DNA of 36,591 bases, taken from the NCBI GenBank assembly GCA_027011205.1, contig JALVAL010000103.1:1-36591 (forward strand), read 5' to 3'. The translations under genes and the position numbers were made by a program. Positions 1 to 7,445 of the stretch are shown here, one piece after another. The DNA comes from Gammaproteobacteria bacterium (GTDB lineage Bacteria; Pseudomonadota; Gammaproteobacteria; GRL18). The number at the start of each line of letters is the position of its first letter. Positions within the stretch are counted from its first letter, which is position 1. The notes below the pieces were generated by a model. It searched no databases, had not been told where the DNA came from, and saw only the letters and a program-made list of their open reading frames with translations.

Positions 1-169
1 TCCAAAATAAAAAAAAAAAAAAAAAATTCCCTCTGAATCGGGACAACTACCCATATCCATACCCCCTATACTGCTCCCGGCGACGATATCGGCGTCCACC
101 CGGACACCCGGACCGGGTAGGTACGCCCTCTTGTATCGAGGGCGGCTCTCAATAGGTGACCGACGCGCA
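1..169. other. Left terminal non-coding region
   Basis: No convincing gene is present between the left end and the first stop codon at 170. An uninterrupted run of 18 A lies at 9-26. A GC-rich stretch follows (about 75-150) with the segment CGTCCACCCGGACACCCGG starting near 93, which resembles a segment near the right end (about 36467). A 7-bp stem with a 7-nt loop lies at 124-144 (CGCCCTC / GAGGGCG) without a U-tract. A TGACCGACG half-box like the promoter-associated boxes is at about 158. The region could hold a packaging or terminal signal, or be an assembly-edge artefact; I cannot decide. Confidence 0.5.
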
Positions 170-460
170 TTACCAGAGCAGGTTTGCATATGCCATTTGC
201 GCTACTCGGATTGCTTCCTCGCGGTTCTGGGAAATAGCCGCAATATAGAGTTCGTTTTCTGGCCCTCTGTATTCCATACTTATGACTCCCGGAAGCCGCT
301 CGATTTGCCACAAAAGGTGGTTGATTGGTGTGCTAGCTTGCTGTACGGAAAACATGGCGGCGTGCAAGTCTTTTTCGGACCACACTTGTGTTCCAATGGC
401 ATTTTCGCATATGGCCACAAAATGCTTCTCTAGCACATTTGACGTTGGTTTTTTGATCAC
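170..460 (-). CDS. Small hypothetical phage protein (96 aa)
   Basis: I do not recognise the family. I chose the GTG at 460 because it is preceded by GGGAGGAATAAA, a strong ribosome binding site, and lies one base after the stop of the upstream gene (462). A longer reading to 541 would overlap that gene by 80 nt in another frame. The protein starts VIKKPTSNVLEKHFVAICEN, is soluble, and has a helical N-terminal half followed by a segment with ISMEYRGPENELYIAAISQN that looks like two beta strands, so a small alpha/beta fold is likely. It is the last gene of the leftward cluster before the left end. Its size and position suggest an early host-interaction protein, which is inference only. Confidence 0.7.
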   Translation of the reverse strand: MIKKPTSNVLEKHFVAICENAIGTQVWSEKDLHAAMFSVQQASTPINHLLWQIERLPGVISMEYRGPENELYIAAISQNREEAIRVAQMAYANLLW

Positions 461-461
461 T

Positions 462-716
462 TTATTCCTCCCAGTTTTTTGGTAAAGCGGCGAACCAAGA
501 CTCATCTTCATAAAAAACGGACACTTTCGCTTGTTTCCCATTGAGTTTTATCGTTCCGGTCCACTCATTTTCATCGGATGGGTATTCGAGAATTTCCATT
601 TTCTCACCTAAAATCGATGACATACTGTCTAAAGCCATGCATTCTTCGTCTTCACCAACCCCTGTCCAAATCCAAGGGTCGCTTTCGTCTTCGCTTTTAA
701 TCACAATGTTGCTCAT
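462..716 (-). CDS. Small acidic hypothetical protein (84 aa)
   Basis: Starts at ATG 716 with GAGGAAACGAAA just upstream. It is strongly acidic (SEDESDPW, GVGEDEEC, YPSDENEW, VFYEDESWF) with several Trp residues and predicted beta strands. No signal peptide, membrane segment or catalytic motif is visible. Its stop lies one base from the GTG of the next gene, so the two are probably translated from one message that begins at the promoter near 1338-1396. Small, acidic, Trp-containing early proteins of lytic phages are often inhibitors of host factors or DNA mimics; nothing here proves that role. Confidence 0.7.
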   Translation of the reverse strand: MSNIVIKSEDESDPWIWTGVGEDEECMALDSMSSILGEKMEILEYPSDENEWTGTIKLNGKQAKVSVFYEDESWFAALPKNWEE

Positions 717-789
717 TTTCGTTTCCTCGTCGTAGTTGCTGTTTCGGCCTTTTGGCCTCGTCAGTCCGGGTAAAGCACTCGGAGACAGC

Positions 790-809
790 GAAAGCCTTCC
801 TTGGCTTTC
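790..809 (-). terminator. Hairpin after the 818-1264 gene (possible attenuator)
   Basis: GAAAGCC (790-796) pairs with GGCTTTC (803-809) around a 6-nt loop, just downstream of the stop of the leftward gene at 818. No U-tract follows on the minus strand, so it may stabilise or attenuate the message rather than end it. On the plus strand T-rich sequence does follow, but no plus-strand gene needs it. Confidence 0.3.
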
Positions 810-817
810 TTTCTGCT

Positions 818-1264
818 TTATTCGGCTGCCGGAATTTTTGCAGATTCGATTTGCTCTTCGGTGATTTCGCCGCGTTTTAGTGCGCCTCGGATCCGGTTGC
901 CTGCGTTCATTTTGCGCTGGCCTTCGTTGAGGTGCTCGTATTTCGCCCTCAGGATTCCGGCATCGACCCCGATCAATTTTTCTGCAAGGTCGATTGCTTG
1001 GAATCCGGTCAGCCCGGTTAACTTAATGCTGGTCACGTCGCCGCATCTGAGGCTTTTGCGCCCTGTGGCTGTTGTGCTGATTTCGTACCCGGCTCGGTAT
1101 TTCCTCAAGATTTCAGCCATGTTCTTGCCACTCTTTATCAGGAGTGCTGCGATCTCAGCCAGCCAGAGCAGGTCTTCGTTGCTTAGCTTCCCGATTTTTG
1201 CGCCGGGCCAAGTCTTTTTCAGATTTTCGATCAGCTCTTTGCGTTCTGTTTTTGCGTTGCTCAT
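818..1264 (-). CDS. Early protein, paralogue of the 32553-33026 gene (148 aa)
   Basis: Start chosen at ATG 1264, preceded by AGGAGAACGAAA; an upstream in-frame extension would run through the promoter. The C-terminal half contains LRAKYEHLNEGQRKMNAGNR followed by IRGALKRGEI. This closely parallels the gene at 32553-33026 (RYAKLNRGMQRMNIGNRIRG), so both belong to one small family with an IGNR/AGNRIRG helical motif. The N-terminal half (ENLKKTWPGAKIGKLSNEDL) differs from the paralogue. Both copies sit directly behind a strong sigma-70 promoter with the same upstream 20-bp sequence. The basic, helical character suggests nucleic-acid binding, and such proteins are often among the most abundant early phage products. 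Function unknown. Confidence 0.8.
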   Translation of the reverse strand: MSNAKTERKELIENLKKTWPGAKIGKLSNEDLLWLAEIAALLIKSGKNMAEILRKYRAGYEISTTATGRKSLRCGDVTSIKLTGLTGFQAIDLAEKLIGVDAGILRAKYEHLNEGQRKMNAGNRIRGALKRGEITEEQIESAKIPAAE

Positions 1265-1337
1265 TTTCGTTCTCCTGCGGCTTTGCCGCGTCGTGTGTTT
1301 GTCGTGTCGGGAAGCTGGCTGCCTCTCGATGGTTCCC

Positions 1338-1396
1338 ATTGTACCATGGGGCGGAAGGTGTGTCAATCCCCGGCGAATTCCGAGCCGACGAACGGT
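1338..1396 (-). promoter_or_regulatory. Strong leftward sigma-70 promoter with upstream box (P1)
   Basis: Read on the minus strand: box ACCGTTCGTCGG (1385-1396), 18 bp, -35 TTGACA (1361-1366), 17 bp, -10 TACAAT (1338-1343). It drives the 818-1264 gene and the two smaller genes to its left. The box and its flank (CAATACCGTTCGTCGGCTCG) are identical over 20 bp to those of the promoter at 33083-33141. Confidence 0.85.
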
Positions 1397-1688
1397 ATTG
1401 CAAAGCCCGATGAGAGCCAAGTGAGGAAAAGCGCGCAGGGTCAGGCGGGCGCAGATGCGCGAAAGCCCGGCATGCGTGATTGCCTTTCGTGTGCGGGCGT
1501 GTGGTTTTTGCTGCGCGGGCGCGAATGTGCGCGCGGGAACATTTTGCGACCCCCTACCCTTTTGCTAACCCTATACCCCCGGAAGCGAAGCTTGGGCAGA
1601 CGATTTTGAGCGTTTCCTGTTTTCGACACCCGCTTCGACATTTGCCTATCAATATCACTCGCGCGCGTACACGTAAAAAAGGTCACAT
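1397..1688. other. GC-rich non-coding region between divergent promoters
   Basis: About 290 bp without a credible gene, lying between the leftward promoter P1 and the rightward promoter P5, and immediately upstream of the terminase genes. It is much more GC-rich than the flanking genes and repeats GCGGGCG / GCGCGGG words at about 1445, 1492, 1514 and 1530, giving it an iteron-like look. A pyrimidine-rich stretch on the plus strand (about 1550-1582) follows. Position next to terminase fits a packaging (pac) site or a replication origin. This is inference from position and composition only. Confidence 0.4.
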
Positions 1689-1746
1689 ACCGTTCGTCGC
1701 CTCCTGTGCATTCCGACTTGACACGGGCCGTCTGGTGTGTTATAAT
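1689..1746 (+). promoter_or_regulatory. Rightward sigma-70 promoter for the structural operon (P5)
   Basis: Box ACCGTTCGTCGC (1689-1700), 17 bp, -35 TTGACA (1718-1723), 17 bp, -10 TATAAT (1741-1746). Both hexamers and the spacer are perfect consensus. It is the only clear promoter I find for the 20-kb rightward structural operon. The box differs from the others by its last base (C for G) and lies one base closer to the -35 than in three of the leftward promoters. Confidence 0.9.
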
Positions 1747-1766
1747 CATGTGAAGAGGTGGCGAGA

Positions 1767-2054
1767 ATGGAACCAATAACAAATCATATCGCCTTTTCTG
1801 ATGGGTTGCTCTTACATAGAGAGCATGAACTTGATAGAAGATTACTAGAGAGTCCAGAGTGTCAAGCACAGGCAATACACAGGCAATTAGTGAAAATGTC
1901 GATAGTCCGACGTTTGCCCCTGTCTGTGTTACCGACGATGACATCGAAATCCAGAAAGGAAAGGATTGGCCGGGCGTTGAGCCGTCCCATAAAGCATTCG
2001 CCTATGAATACGTCTCAAACGGATACAATCATTCCGATGCAGCAGAGAAAGTAG
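1767..2054 (+). CDS. Possible short leader ORF overlapping terminase small subunit
   Basis: ATG 1767 follows GAGGTGGCGAGA, a good ribosome binding site, about 20 nt after the -10 of P5. The first roughly 45 residues (MEPITNHIAFSDGLLLHREH, then ELDRRLLESPECQAQAIHRQ) look like a real amphipathic helical protein. The rest (SIVRRLPLSVLPTMTSKSRK onward) looks like an out-of-frame shadow of the terminase gene, which overlaps it from 1859. Either this is a leader peptide whose real function ends early, or the terminase small subunit truly begins here and a frameshift (programmed, or a sequencing error) joins the frames. I cannot decide; confidence in a stand-alone gene is low. Confidence 0.35.
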   Translation: MEPITNHIAFSDGLLLHREHELDRRLLESPECQAQAIHRQLVKMSIVRRLPLSVLPTMTSKSRKERIGRALSRPIKHSPMNTSQTDTIIPMQQRK

Positions 2055-2422
2055 GATTGCCAAGATCAAGTGGTCTTCGAATAAGGCGTCTTCCTCTTGT
2101 TACAGCATTTATCGCTTGGATTCAAGAAGCGAAATTCCAAACTACTATTATCACTAAGGAATTCATTGAGTGTAAACTTGACGATCTTTACGATATGGCA
2201 ATCGGTGAGGTAGACGTTCCCTGTGTAACAGGATCAGGGGAAACTTTCTCTGCCCCCAAATTTCAGGGCGGATTGGCTCTTCAGATACTTCAAGAACGCT
2301 CAAAAATGAACGGGATCACTAAACAAGAAGAAAAGGATAATTCCGGCGTTACTGTGGTCATAAGTATGGAAAACGCAATCGGTGCTCCGGTGACTATTGA
2401 GGGCAAATGTTCCGATGCCTGA
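1859..2422 (+). CDS. Terminase small subunit
   Basis: DNA-recognition subunit of the packaging motor, which selects phage DNA and presents it to the large subunit. The segment HKAFAYEYVSNGYNHSDAAE followed by KVGLPRSSGLRIRRLPLVTA is the helix-turn-helix signature typical of phage terminase small subunits (F..EY...G.N...AA...G). The C-terminal half (LDDLYDMAIGEVDVP, GGLALQILQERSKMNG) fits the oligomerisation region of the family. The GTG at 1859 is the first usable start in frame, but its ribosome binding site is poor. A better site lies upstream in another frame (see 1767-2054). It overlaps the start of the large subunit by 8 nt, as is usual for terminase pairs. The 187-aa length is typical. 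Confidence 0.8.
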   Translation: MSSTGNTQAISENVDSPTFAPVCVTDDDIEIQKGKDWPGVEPSHKAFAYEYVSNGYNHSDAAEKVGLPRSSGLRIRRLPLVTAFIAWIQEAKFQTTIITKEFIECKLDDLYDMAIGEVDVPCVTGSGETFSAPKFQGGLALQILQERSKMNGITKQEEKDNSGVTVVISMENAIGAPVTIEGKCSDA

Positions 2423-3800
2423 GATAGCCATACCGCACAATTGGACAGCGAGACCGCATCAATCAAATTTTATGCGCGCAATGCTCGTAGACGAAATGAA
2501 GCGTGCTCTCTGTGTTTGGCACAGGCGCGCAGGAAAAGATTCAGCCTCCCTTAATTTCACGGCAATTGAAACACAGCGAAACCCAGCTACATATTGGCAC
2601 ATGTTGCCCACAGCAATTCAAGCCCGTCATGTTGTTTGGGATGCAATAGACCCGCGCACTGGGGTAAGGATTATCGATCAAGCCTTCCCAAAGGAAATTC
2701 GCGCCGGAATCAACAACACAGAAATGAAAATCGAATTCAAAAACGGTGCTATTTGGCACTGTGTCGGAAGTGATAACTACGATCGATTGGTAGGGGCAAA
2801 CCCGCGAGGGGTAGTGTTCTCTGAGTATTCCTTGTCTGACCCACGGGCATGGGATTACATTCGCCCCATCCTTCTTGAAAATGATGGATGGGCGCTTTTT
2901 ATTTACACATTTCGCGGCAAAAATCATGGATATGACTTGAGCGAAATGGCCAAGAAGAATCCAAAGTGGTTCTGTGAAATACTTGATATCGAGCATACAT
3001 TCCGCGATCAGGAATGTACTCAGCCAATAATCACAAAGGAAATGTATCAGGAAGAAATCGATTCTGGCATGGACCCGCAATTGGCGTTGCAGGAGTATTA
3101 TTGTAGCGCAGATGCTGGTCTTTTTGGGGCATACTACACCGAGCAGTTAAAGCTCGCAAAAATAGGAGATTATCCATGGAATCCTTCGAAACCCGTCCAT
3201 ACATTCTGGGATATTGGACTCCACGACGATACAGCAATTTGGTTCGGCCAGGAGTCAGAGAGCAATTCGGATCTTATCAATATCATCGATTATGAAGCAG
3301 GCCCAAATATCGATTTCATAAAGTGGATTGGTCGGTTGAAAAATAAGCCCTATACCTATGGTGTGCATTCTATGCCACACGATTTCAAGAAGCGTGACTG
3401 GAAGGATGGAAAATCTGCCCAGTCTGTGGCCGATAAATTCAATTTCGAAATCGAACTTACTCCGAATATACCCGTCAAACAAGGAATAGATGCGGTTAAA
3501 GCATTCCTGCCTCGATGCCGGTTCGACAACAATCCTGACGTAATGCGCGGGTGGGACTCTTTGTCTAATTACCGAAGGGAATACAATGATAAGCTGAAGA
3601 TATTTCTTGATCGCCCGGCCCACGATTGGACTTCACACGGGGCTGATGGGTTCAGGTACATGTCAATAGCATGGCCAGAGAATTATGTGGCCTCCACCTT
3701 CGATTATACAGTGGAAACTGCTATAGGCGGACACGTGAACAGCCTAAACAGCCAATCAGCTATGCAAAGAATGATGGCGCAAATGGGACCGGTACAATGA
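2415..3800 (+). CDS. Terminase large subunit (ATPase/nuclease)
   Basis: Motor ATPase and nuclease that packages DNA into the prohead. A variant Walker A, HRRAGKD, lies at residues about 36-42 (counted from ATG 2415). GVVFSEYSL is the Walker B/catalytic acid region. The nuclease domain shows FWDIGLHDDTAIWF (Asp-x-Gly...Asp) and, near the end, DWTSHGADGFRY, matching the H.ADA.RY motif of RNase H-fold terminase nucleases. The 461-aa length is a little short of T7 gp19 but normal for podoviruses. I favour ATG 2415, overlapping the small subunit stop; TTG at 2397 is an alternative that adds six residues. Its stop overlaps the portal ATG (ATGA), so portal translation is coupled. Confidence 0.95.
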   Translation: MPEIAIPHNWTARPHQSNFMRAMLVDEMKRALCVWHRRAGKDSASLNFTAIETQRNPATYWHMLPTAIQARHVVWDAIDPRTGVRIIDQAFPKEIRAGINNTEMKIEFKNGAIWHCVGSDNYDRLVGANPRGVVFSEYSLSDPRAWDYIRPILLENDGWALFIYTFRGKNHGYDLSEMAKKNPKWFCEILDIEHTFRDQECTQPIITKEMYQEEIDSGMDPQLALQEYYCSADAGLFGAYYTEQLKLAKIGDYPWNPSKPVHTFWDIGLHDDTAIWFGQESESNSDLINIIDYEAGPNIDFIKWIGRLKNKPYTYGVHSMPHDFKKRDWKDGKSAQSVADKFNFEIELTPNIPVKQGIDAVKAFLPRCRFDNNPDVMRGWDSLSNYRREYNDKLKIFLDRPAHDWTSHGADGFRYMSIAWPENYVASTFDYTVETAIGGHVNSLNSQSAMQRMMAQMGPVQ

Positions 3801-5434
3801 CGCCATTTCAAATAAAAAATAAGTACGTCACATTAAAAGCGGACAGATCTGCGCTCGAATCCTTATGGGATCTGATCGAGCAGTTTGTTATGCCATTTCG
3901 TGGCGAATTCTTTTCGTCATCAAACGGCGAACAATCCGTTGATTGGAGAAAACGCAAGCTTTATGATTCTACTGCAGTGATGGCTGCCCAGAATCTCGCA
4001 GCTGCTATTCAGTCTAATTTAATCAACCCATCTACCCGATGGTTCGATTTAAAATTCAGATCAAACGATCTTATGTCGAATGATGAAGCAAGGGAATGGC
4101 TTGAAGAGTGCGCCTCGATTATCTATTACACCCTTAACGAGTCAAACTTTAACAGGGAAGCTTCTGAATCCATACTTGATATGGTGGGATTCGGTACTAC
4201 TGTAATCAACGAAGAAACAAAAGAGCTGGATAATGGCGGATTGCGATTGGATTTTTCGTCTATGCCAATATCAGAAGTGGTTTTTGAAGAAGATTCCGAT
4301 GGTGGCCTTGTTGCAGTGTATCGCGAGCTTAACTGGACTGCCCTGCAGATAATTGACAAATGGGGCGATGATAACCCTCTGATCCCGCAAAAAGTTAGAG
4401 ACAAACTGGGAACGGATGACGAAGGGAAGGACAAATTTAAGATAATTTTCTGTATTCATAAGCGCGATACTGATGCAGATTTGACTAAGAAGGTTTTGGC
4501 TGCAAAACTCCGTCCGTATGCTTCTCGGTACATATTCTTCGATGACCCGGCAGACTTGGCGGAAGAGGGTGGGTATTATGAAATGCCATCATTCATTCCC
4601 CGCTGGAGGAAGACATCTGGGTCAAAATGGGGGCATAGCCCGTCTGCTGTTGCTCTTGCCGACATCCTCACTGTTAATGAGTTGGTGGAAGTTGTTCTTG
4701 AGAATGCTGCTAAGGCAGTAGACCCTGCCACATTCGTGACTAAAAAGGGACTTTTATCGACGTTGAAGCTTGGCCGAGGCGGTCTTACTGTAGTACGTAG
4801 CAAGGATGATATTTGGGAATACAATACATCAGCCAGATTTGATGTCGGTGCTTTGGAAATCAAGCGGCTACAAGATCAAATCAACAAAGCATTTTATGTA
4901 GACCAGTTGGATTTAAAAGATTCTCCCGCAATGACCGCTACGGAAGCACAAATCAGGTATGAATTGATCCAACGTCTTGTTGGCCCAACGTTGAGTAGAT
5001 TCCAAACTGATTGGTTGAACCCCTGTATATCCCGAACTTTTGGAATTTTGTACCGATCTGATATGCTGCCTGAACCGCCGCAAGTCGTAAAGGACGCTCA
5101 GGCCCAATTTGATATCGAGTATACCGGCCCAATGGCCCGAAGCCATAAACGTGAAATAGCGATATCAATCCAGAATTGGCTGCAAACGTTATCGGAAGTA
5201 TCCGGTGTGCTGCCTGAAGTAATTGATGTTCCTGACCCGGATAAGGTGGCTACTAAACTTGGTATTCTTGGGGGTGTTCCGGCTGATATCATGAGAAGTG
5301 ATACGGAAATATCGGAAATTAGAGACGAAAGAAGAAAAGCACAGGACGCTCAAGCACAAGCTGAAATGGATAAGATGAAGTCAGAAGCGGCTATGAACAA
5401 TGCAAACGCAGATAAGGTGTCAAATGGACAATAG
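3797..5434 (+). CDS. Portal (head-tail connector) protein
   Basis: Forms the dodecameric portal ring at one capsid vertex through which DNA enters and leaves. It is similar in length (545 aa) to T7 gp8 (about 536 aa) and shares the family's look: N-terminal LWDLIEQFVMPFRGEFFS, then YDSTAVMAAQNLAAAIQSNL and INPSTRWFDLKF, a signature of T7-type connectors. The C-terminus (SDTEISEIRDERRKAQDAQA, then QAEMDKMKSEAAMNN) is a charged coiled coil, as in many portals. ATG 3797 overlaps the terminase stop by four bases. It lies between terminase and scaffold, the canonical place. An in-frame extension to 3671 is only overlap with terminase and was discarded. Confidence 0.95.
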   Translation: MTPFQIKNKYVTLKADRSALESLWDLIEQFVMPFRGEFFSSSNGEQSVDWRKRKLYDSTAVMAAQNLAAAIQSNLINPSTRWFDLKFRSNDLMSNDEAREWLEECASIIYYTLNESNFNREASESILDMVGFGTTVINEETKELDNGGLRLDFSSMPISEVVFEEDSDGGLVAVYRELNWTALQIIDKWGDDNPLIPQKVRDKLGTDDEGKDKFKIIFCIHKRDTDADLTKKVLAAKLRPYASRYIFFDDPADLAEEGGYYEMPSFIPRWRKTSGSKWGHSPSAVALADILTVNELVEVVLENAAKAVDPATFVTKKGLLSTLKLGRGGLTVVRSKDDIWEYNTSARFDVGALEIKRLQDQINKAFYVDQLDLKDSPAMTATEAQIRYELIQRLVGPTLSRFQTDWLNPCISRTFGILYRSDMLPEPPQVVKDAQAQFDIEYTGPMARSHKREIAISIQNWLQTLSEVSGVLPEVIDVPDPDKVATKLGILGGVPADIMRSDTEISEIRDERRKAQDAQAQAEMDKMKSEAAMNNANADKVSNGQ

Positions 5435-5660
5435 CAACAAATTTGATGCCGAGGATATCGTTGAAAACGAAGAAAGGATCAACGAAGCTTATTCTCGACT
5501 GTTTGCTACTATGCATGGCCAGATCGTAATGAAAGATTTGATGGAAAATTTTTATCGCAGATCGTCTATTTGCCCAGGCGATCCTTATCAAACCCACGCA
5601 AACGAAGGCGCGCGTGAAGTAATACTTTACATAGAGGAAAAATTAAATGCCAATAAATGA
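5424..5660 (+). CDS. Bbp19-like small structural-module protein (78 aa)
   Basis: ATG 5424 has AAGGTG upstream and overlaps the portal stop. The sequence AYSRLFATMHGQIVMKDLME, NFYRRSSICPGDPYQTHANE and GAREVILYIEEKL matches the pattern of the Bbp19-like phage protein family (LF.T..G..VL.DL...F, eG.R.vv..I), which is usually encoded between portal and scaffold genes in podoviruses. Its role is unproven; a small assembly or packaging accessory is generally assumed. Its stop overlaps the scaffold gene by 14 nt. Family assignment is by motif memory, not by search. Confidence 0.7.
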   Translation: MDNSNKFDAEDIVENEERINEAYSRLFATMHGQIVMKDLMENFYRRSSICPGDPYQTHANEGAREVILYIEEKLNANK

Positions 5661-6474
5661 GATTAGTTGGAACGAGGAAGCAGAGGGTTCATCTTCTCTG
5701 TTGGAATCGCCAGCCCTCGCGGATTTTAAAGACGTGAATGGTTTGGCTAAAGCCTTTTTGGACACAAAGTCCTTGGTAGGCCAAAGTTTGCGCGTACCCT
5801 CTAAGGAAGCTGGCGAGGAAGACATCAAAAAATTTCACGAACAGCTGATGGAAAAAGTTCCAGGGCTTATTCCTGCCCCGGACATTACGGATGATGAACA
5901 GGTAGCCATGCTTATGAAAAAGCTTGGTATGCCTGAAGACATCGACGGTTATGAAGTTCCTGAAATTGATGGAATTGATTTGCCCGATGATCGAATAAAG
6001 TTCATGAAAGAAGTAGCCATGAACTCGAACTTGACTAAAAATCAGTTCAAGAAGTTGTCCGAGCTTATGTTGTCGGCGGATAAAGAATCCATTACCGAAG
6101 CACAAACTCGAATTCAGCAGGAAATTGAAGGATTGCGTAGCGAATGGGGCGCAGCTTTTGAGAGTAAATACAGTAAGGCTATCAAGATGGCAGAAGTAAC
6201 CGGCGCTCCTAAAGAGCTGGTTCAACTTCTGGTAGAAAAGAAAGCTCCTGTTGAAACTGTCAAATGGCTGGATAGCCTTGTTGGCTCTCTTGGTTCGGAA
6301 GATTTCCAAATGGCGGTGCAAGATGCCGGTGATGGCGGAATCACTCCATCGGAGGCGCGGGAACGTGCAAATGAACTCCGTAACAAAATCCATAACATGT
6401 CCCCATCTGACCCGTCTTACAAGACGACGTTGGATAAAATTATGGCTATGGACAAGCTAGCAAGAGCCAGTTAA
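5647..6474 (+). CDS. Scaffolding / capsid assembly protein
   Basis: Directs prohead assembly and is normally absent from mature virions. Evidence: position directly upstream of the major capsid gene; acidic, helix-rich and low-complexity character (EEDIKKFHEQLMEKVPGLIP, MLMKKLGMPEDIDGYEVP); and a C-terminal charged helical segment (SEARERANELRNKIHNMSPS) that resembles the coat-binding tail of scaffolds. The motif P.DIDGYEVP occurs in many podovirus scaffold proteins. Length 275 aa is close to T7 gp9 (about 307 aa). ATG 5647 has GAGGAAAAATTAA upstream. A 47-nt AT-rich gap separates it from the capsid gene, with AGGAAAAAG just before the capsid ATG. Confidence 0.85.
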   Translation: MPINEISWNEEAEGSSSLLESPALADFKDVNGLAKAFLDTKSLVGQSLRVPSKEAGEEDIKKFHEQLMEKVPGLIPAPDITDDEQVAMLMKKLGMPEDIDGYEVPEIDGIDLPDDRIKFMKEVAMNSNLTKNQFKKLSELMLSADKESITEAQTRIQQEIEGLRSEWGAAFESKYSKAIKMAEVTGAPKELVQLLVEKKAPVETVKWLDSLVGSLGSEDFQMAVQDAGDGGITPSEARERANELRNKIHNMSPSDPSYKTTLDKIMAMDKLARAS

Positions 6475-6521
6475 CTGATTACTCTAAAAACTTTTACTTA
6501 ACCTTAATATAGGAAAAAGAA

Positions 6522-7430
6522 ATGCCAATTTCAATTTCAAATGAGTACATCGAAACGTTCCAAAATAACGTTATCCATCTGGCTCAGCAAAAGCAATCCA
6601 AGCTGCGTCAGTACATCATGGAAGTCAACAAGCAATCCGAAGCCCATAACTGGAATCGTCTGGATGCTTCTGTTGCCCGTGACAAGACCAGTCCCCGTAT
6701 GGTTTCCCCTGCTGGCGGCAATGGGTCCGGTGCAGTAGGCTCGACCGACGGTCTTGATTGGACTGTGCGAAAGTCTCTTATTAAAACCATCGATACTGGT
6801 GAAGTGGTTGAGCGATCTGATATCGCGCAGACTCTCATTGATCCGAAGTCGAATGTGACTATGAATCTAGTCGCTAATATGAACCGGAAAATCGACGATA
6901 TCATCATTTCTGCGGCAAATGATCCTTCCCGCGATGGCTCTGGCTCTTCTGTTGCACTCCCGGCAGCCCAGCAAATGGGGTCGGCCACCGATATCATCAG
7001 CATCGACACTCTGCTAGAAGCTCAGGAAATCTTCGCCGCTGCGGATGTCGATCCAGATGAAAACAAAGTGCTGGTCATCGGACCGAAGCAACAGCGTGTT
7101 CTCATGAGCCTGCTGCAGGTCCAATCGAGTGATTTTCAGAGTTCAAAGGCTCTGGCCACTGGTTTCTTGCCGAATTTCATGGGCTATGACATCATCGTGT
7201 CGAATCGTTTGGGCAACACAACTACTCCGCCTACTGCCGGTGAGATTTATTGCCTGGCTTTCACGAAACAGGCAATTGGTTTGCACGTGGCCCGCAACAT
7301 GAGTCCGGTTGCTGCCGAACGTCCTGATATGTCCTTTGCGTGGCAATGTTACGTGGATATGGACTTGGGTGCGGTGCGCGTTGAAGATGAACATTTCGTT
7401 CAGATCCATCTGAAAGACGCTCTGGCGTAA
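6522..7430 (+). CDS. Major capsid protein
   Basis: Main shell protein, expected HK97-like fold. The 302-aa sequence starts with a helical N-arm (YIETFQNNVIHLAQQKQSKL), contains TVRKSLIKTIDTGEVVERSD and IAQTLIDPKSNVTMNLVANM (the E-loop/P-domain region of podovirus capsids), VLVIGPKQQRVLMSLLQVQS, LPNFMGYDIIVSNRLG and a C-terminal Phe/Trp-rich strand region (SFAWQCYVDMDLGAVRVEDE) usual for this class. It follows the scaffold gene, has a good ribosome binding site (AGGAAAAAG), and is followed by a perfect palindrome that may protect or end the abundant capsid message. I see no fused immunoglobulin-like domain. Confidence 0.9.
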   Translation: MPISISNEYIETFQNNVIHLAQQKQSKLRQYIMEVNKQSEAHNWNRLDASVARDKTSPRMVSPAGGNGSGAVGSTDGLDWTVRKSLIKTIDTGEVVERSDIAQTLIDPKSNVTMNLVANMNRKIDDIIISAANDPSRDGSGSSVALPAAQQMGSATDIISIDTLLEAQEIFAAADVDPDENKVLVIGPKQQRVLMSLLQVQSSDFQSSKALATGFLPNFMGYDIIVSNRLGNTTTPPTAGEIYCLAFTKQAIGLHVARNMSPVAAERPDMSFAWQCYVDMDLGAVRVEDEHFVQIHLKDALA

Positions 7431-7445
7431 TTCGCGGTTAAACTA

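Noticed and set aside
60-150. Additional leftward promoter near the left end (TATAGG close to 66-75)
   Set aside because: No -35 hexamer at proper spacing and no gene downstream before the end.
66-311. Leftward 81-aa reading at the left end
   Set aside because: Overlaps the 170-460 gene in another frame, runs through GC-rich repeats and is not protein-like.
1265-1420. In-frame N-terminal extension of the 818-1264 gene
   Set aside because: It runs through the P1 promoter, and the strong ribosome site AGGAGAACG precedes ATG 1264. The readable NTVRRL peptide is better explained by duplication from 33.1 kb.
801-1424. Rightward 207-aa reading opposite the 818-1264 gene
   Set aside because: Exact antisense of a well-supported gene; Arg/Ser/Leu-rich shadow composition.
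1441-1944. Leftward 167-aa reading frame across the divergent control region
   Set aside because: Overlaps promoter P5 and the terminase start, has low-complexity Arg-rich content and no supporting ribosome site.
2541-3080. Leftward 179-aa reading opposite the terminase large subunit
   Set aside because: The terminase motifs on the plus strand are decisive; this is a shadow.
5689-6393. Leftward 234-aa reading opposite the scaffold gene
   Set aside because: Antisense shadow rich in Phe and His; the scaffold reading has correct context and ribosome site.
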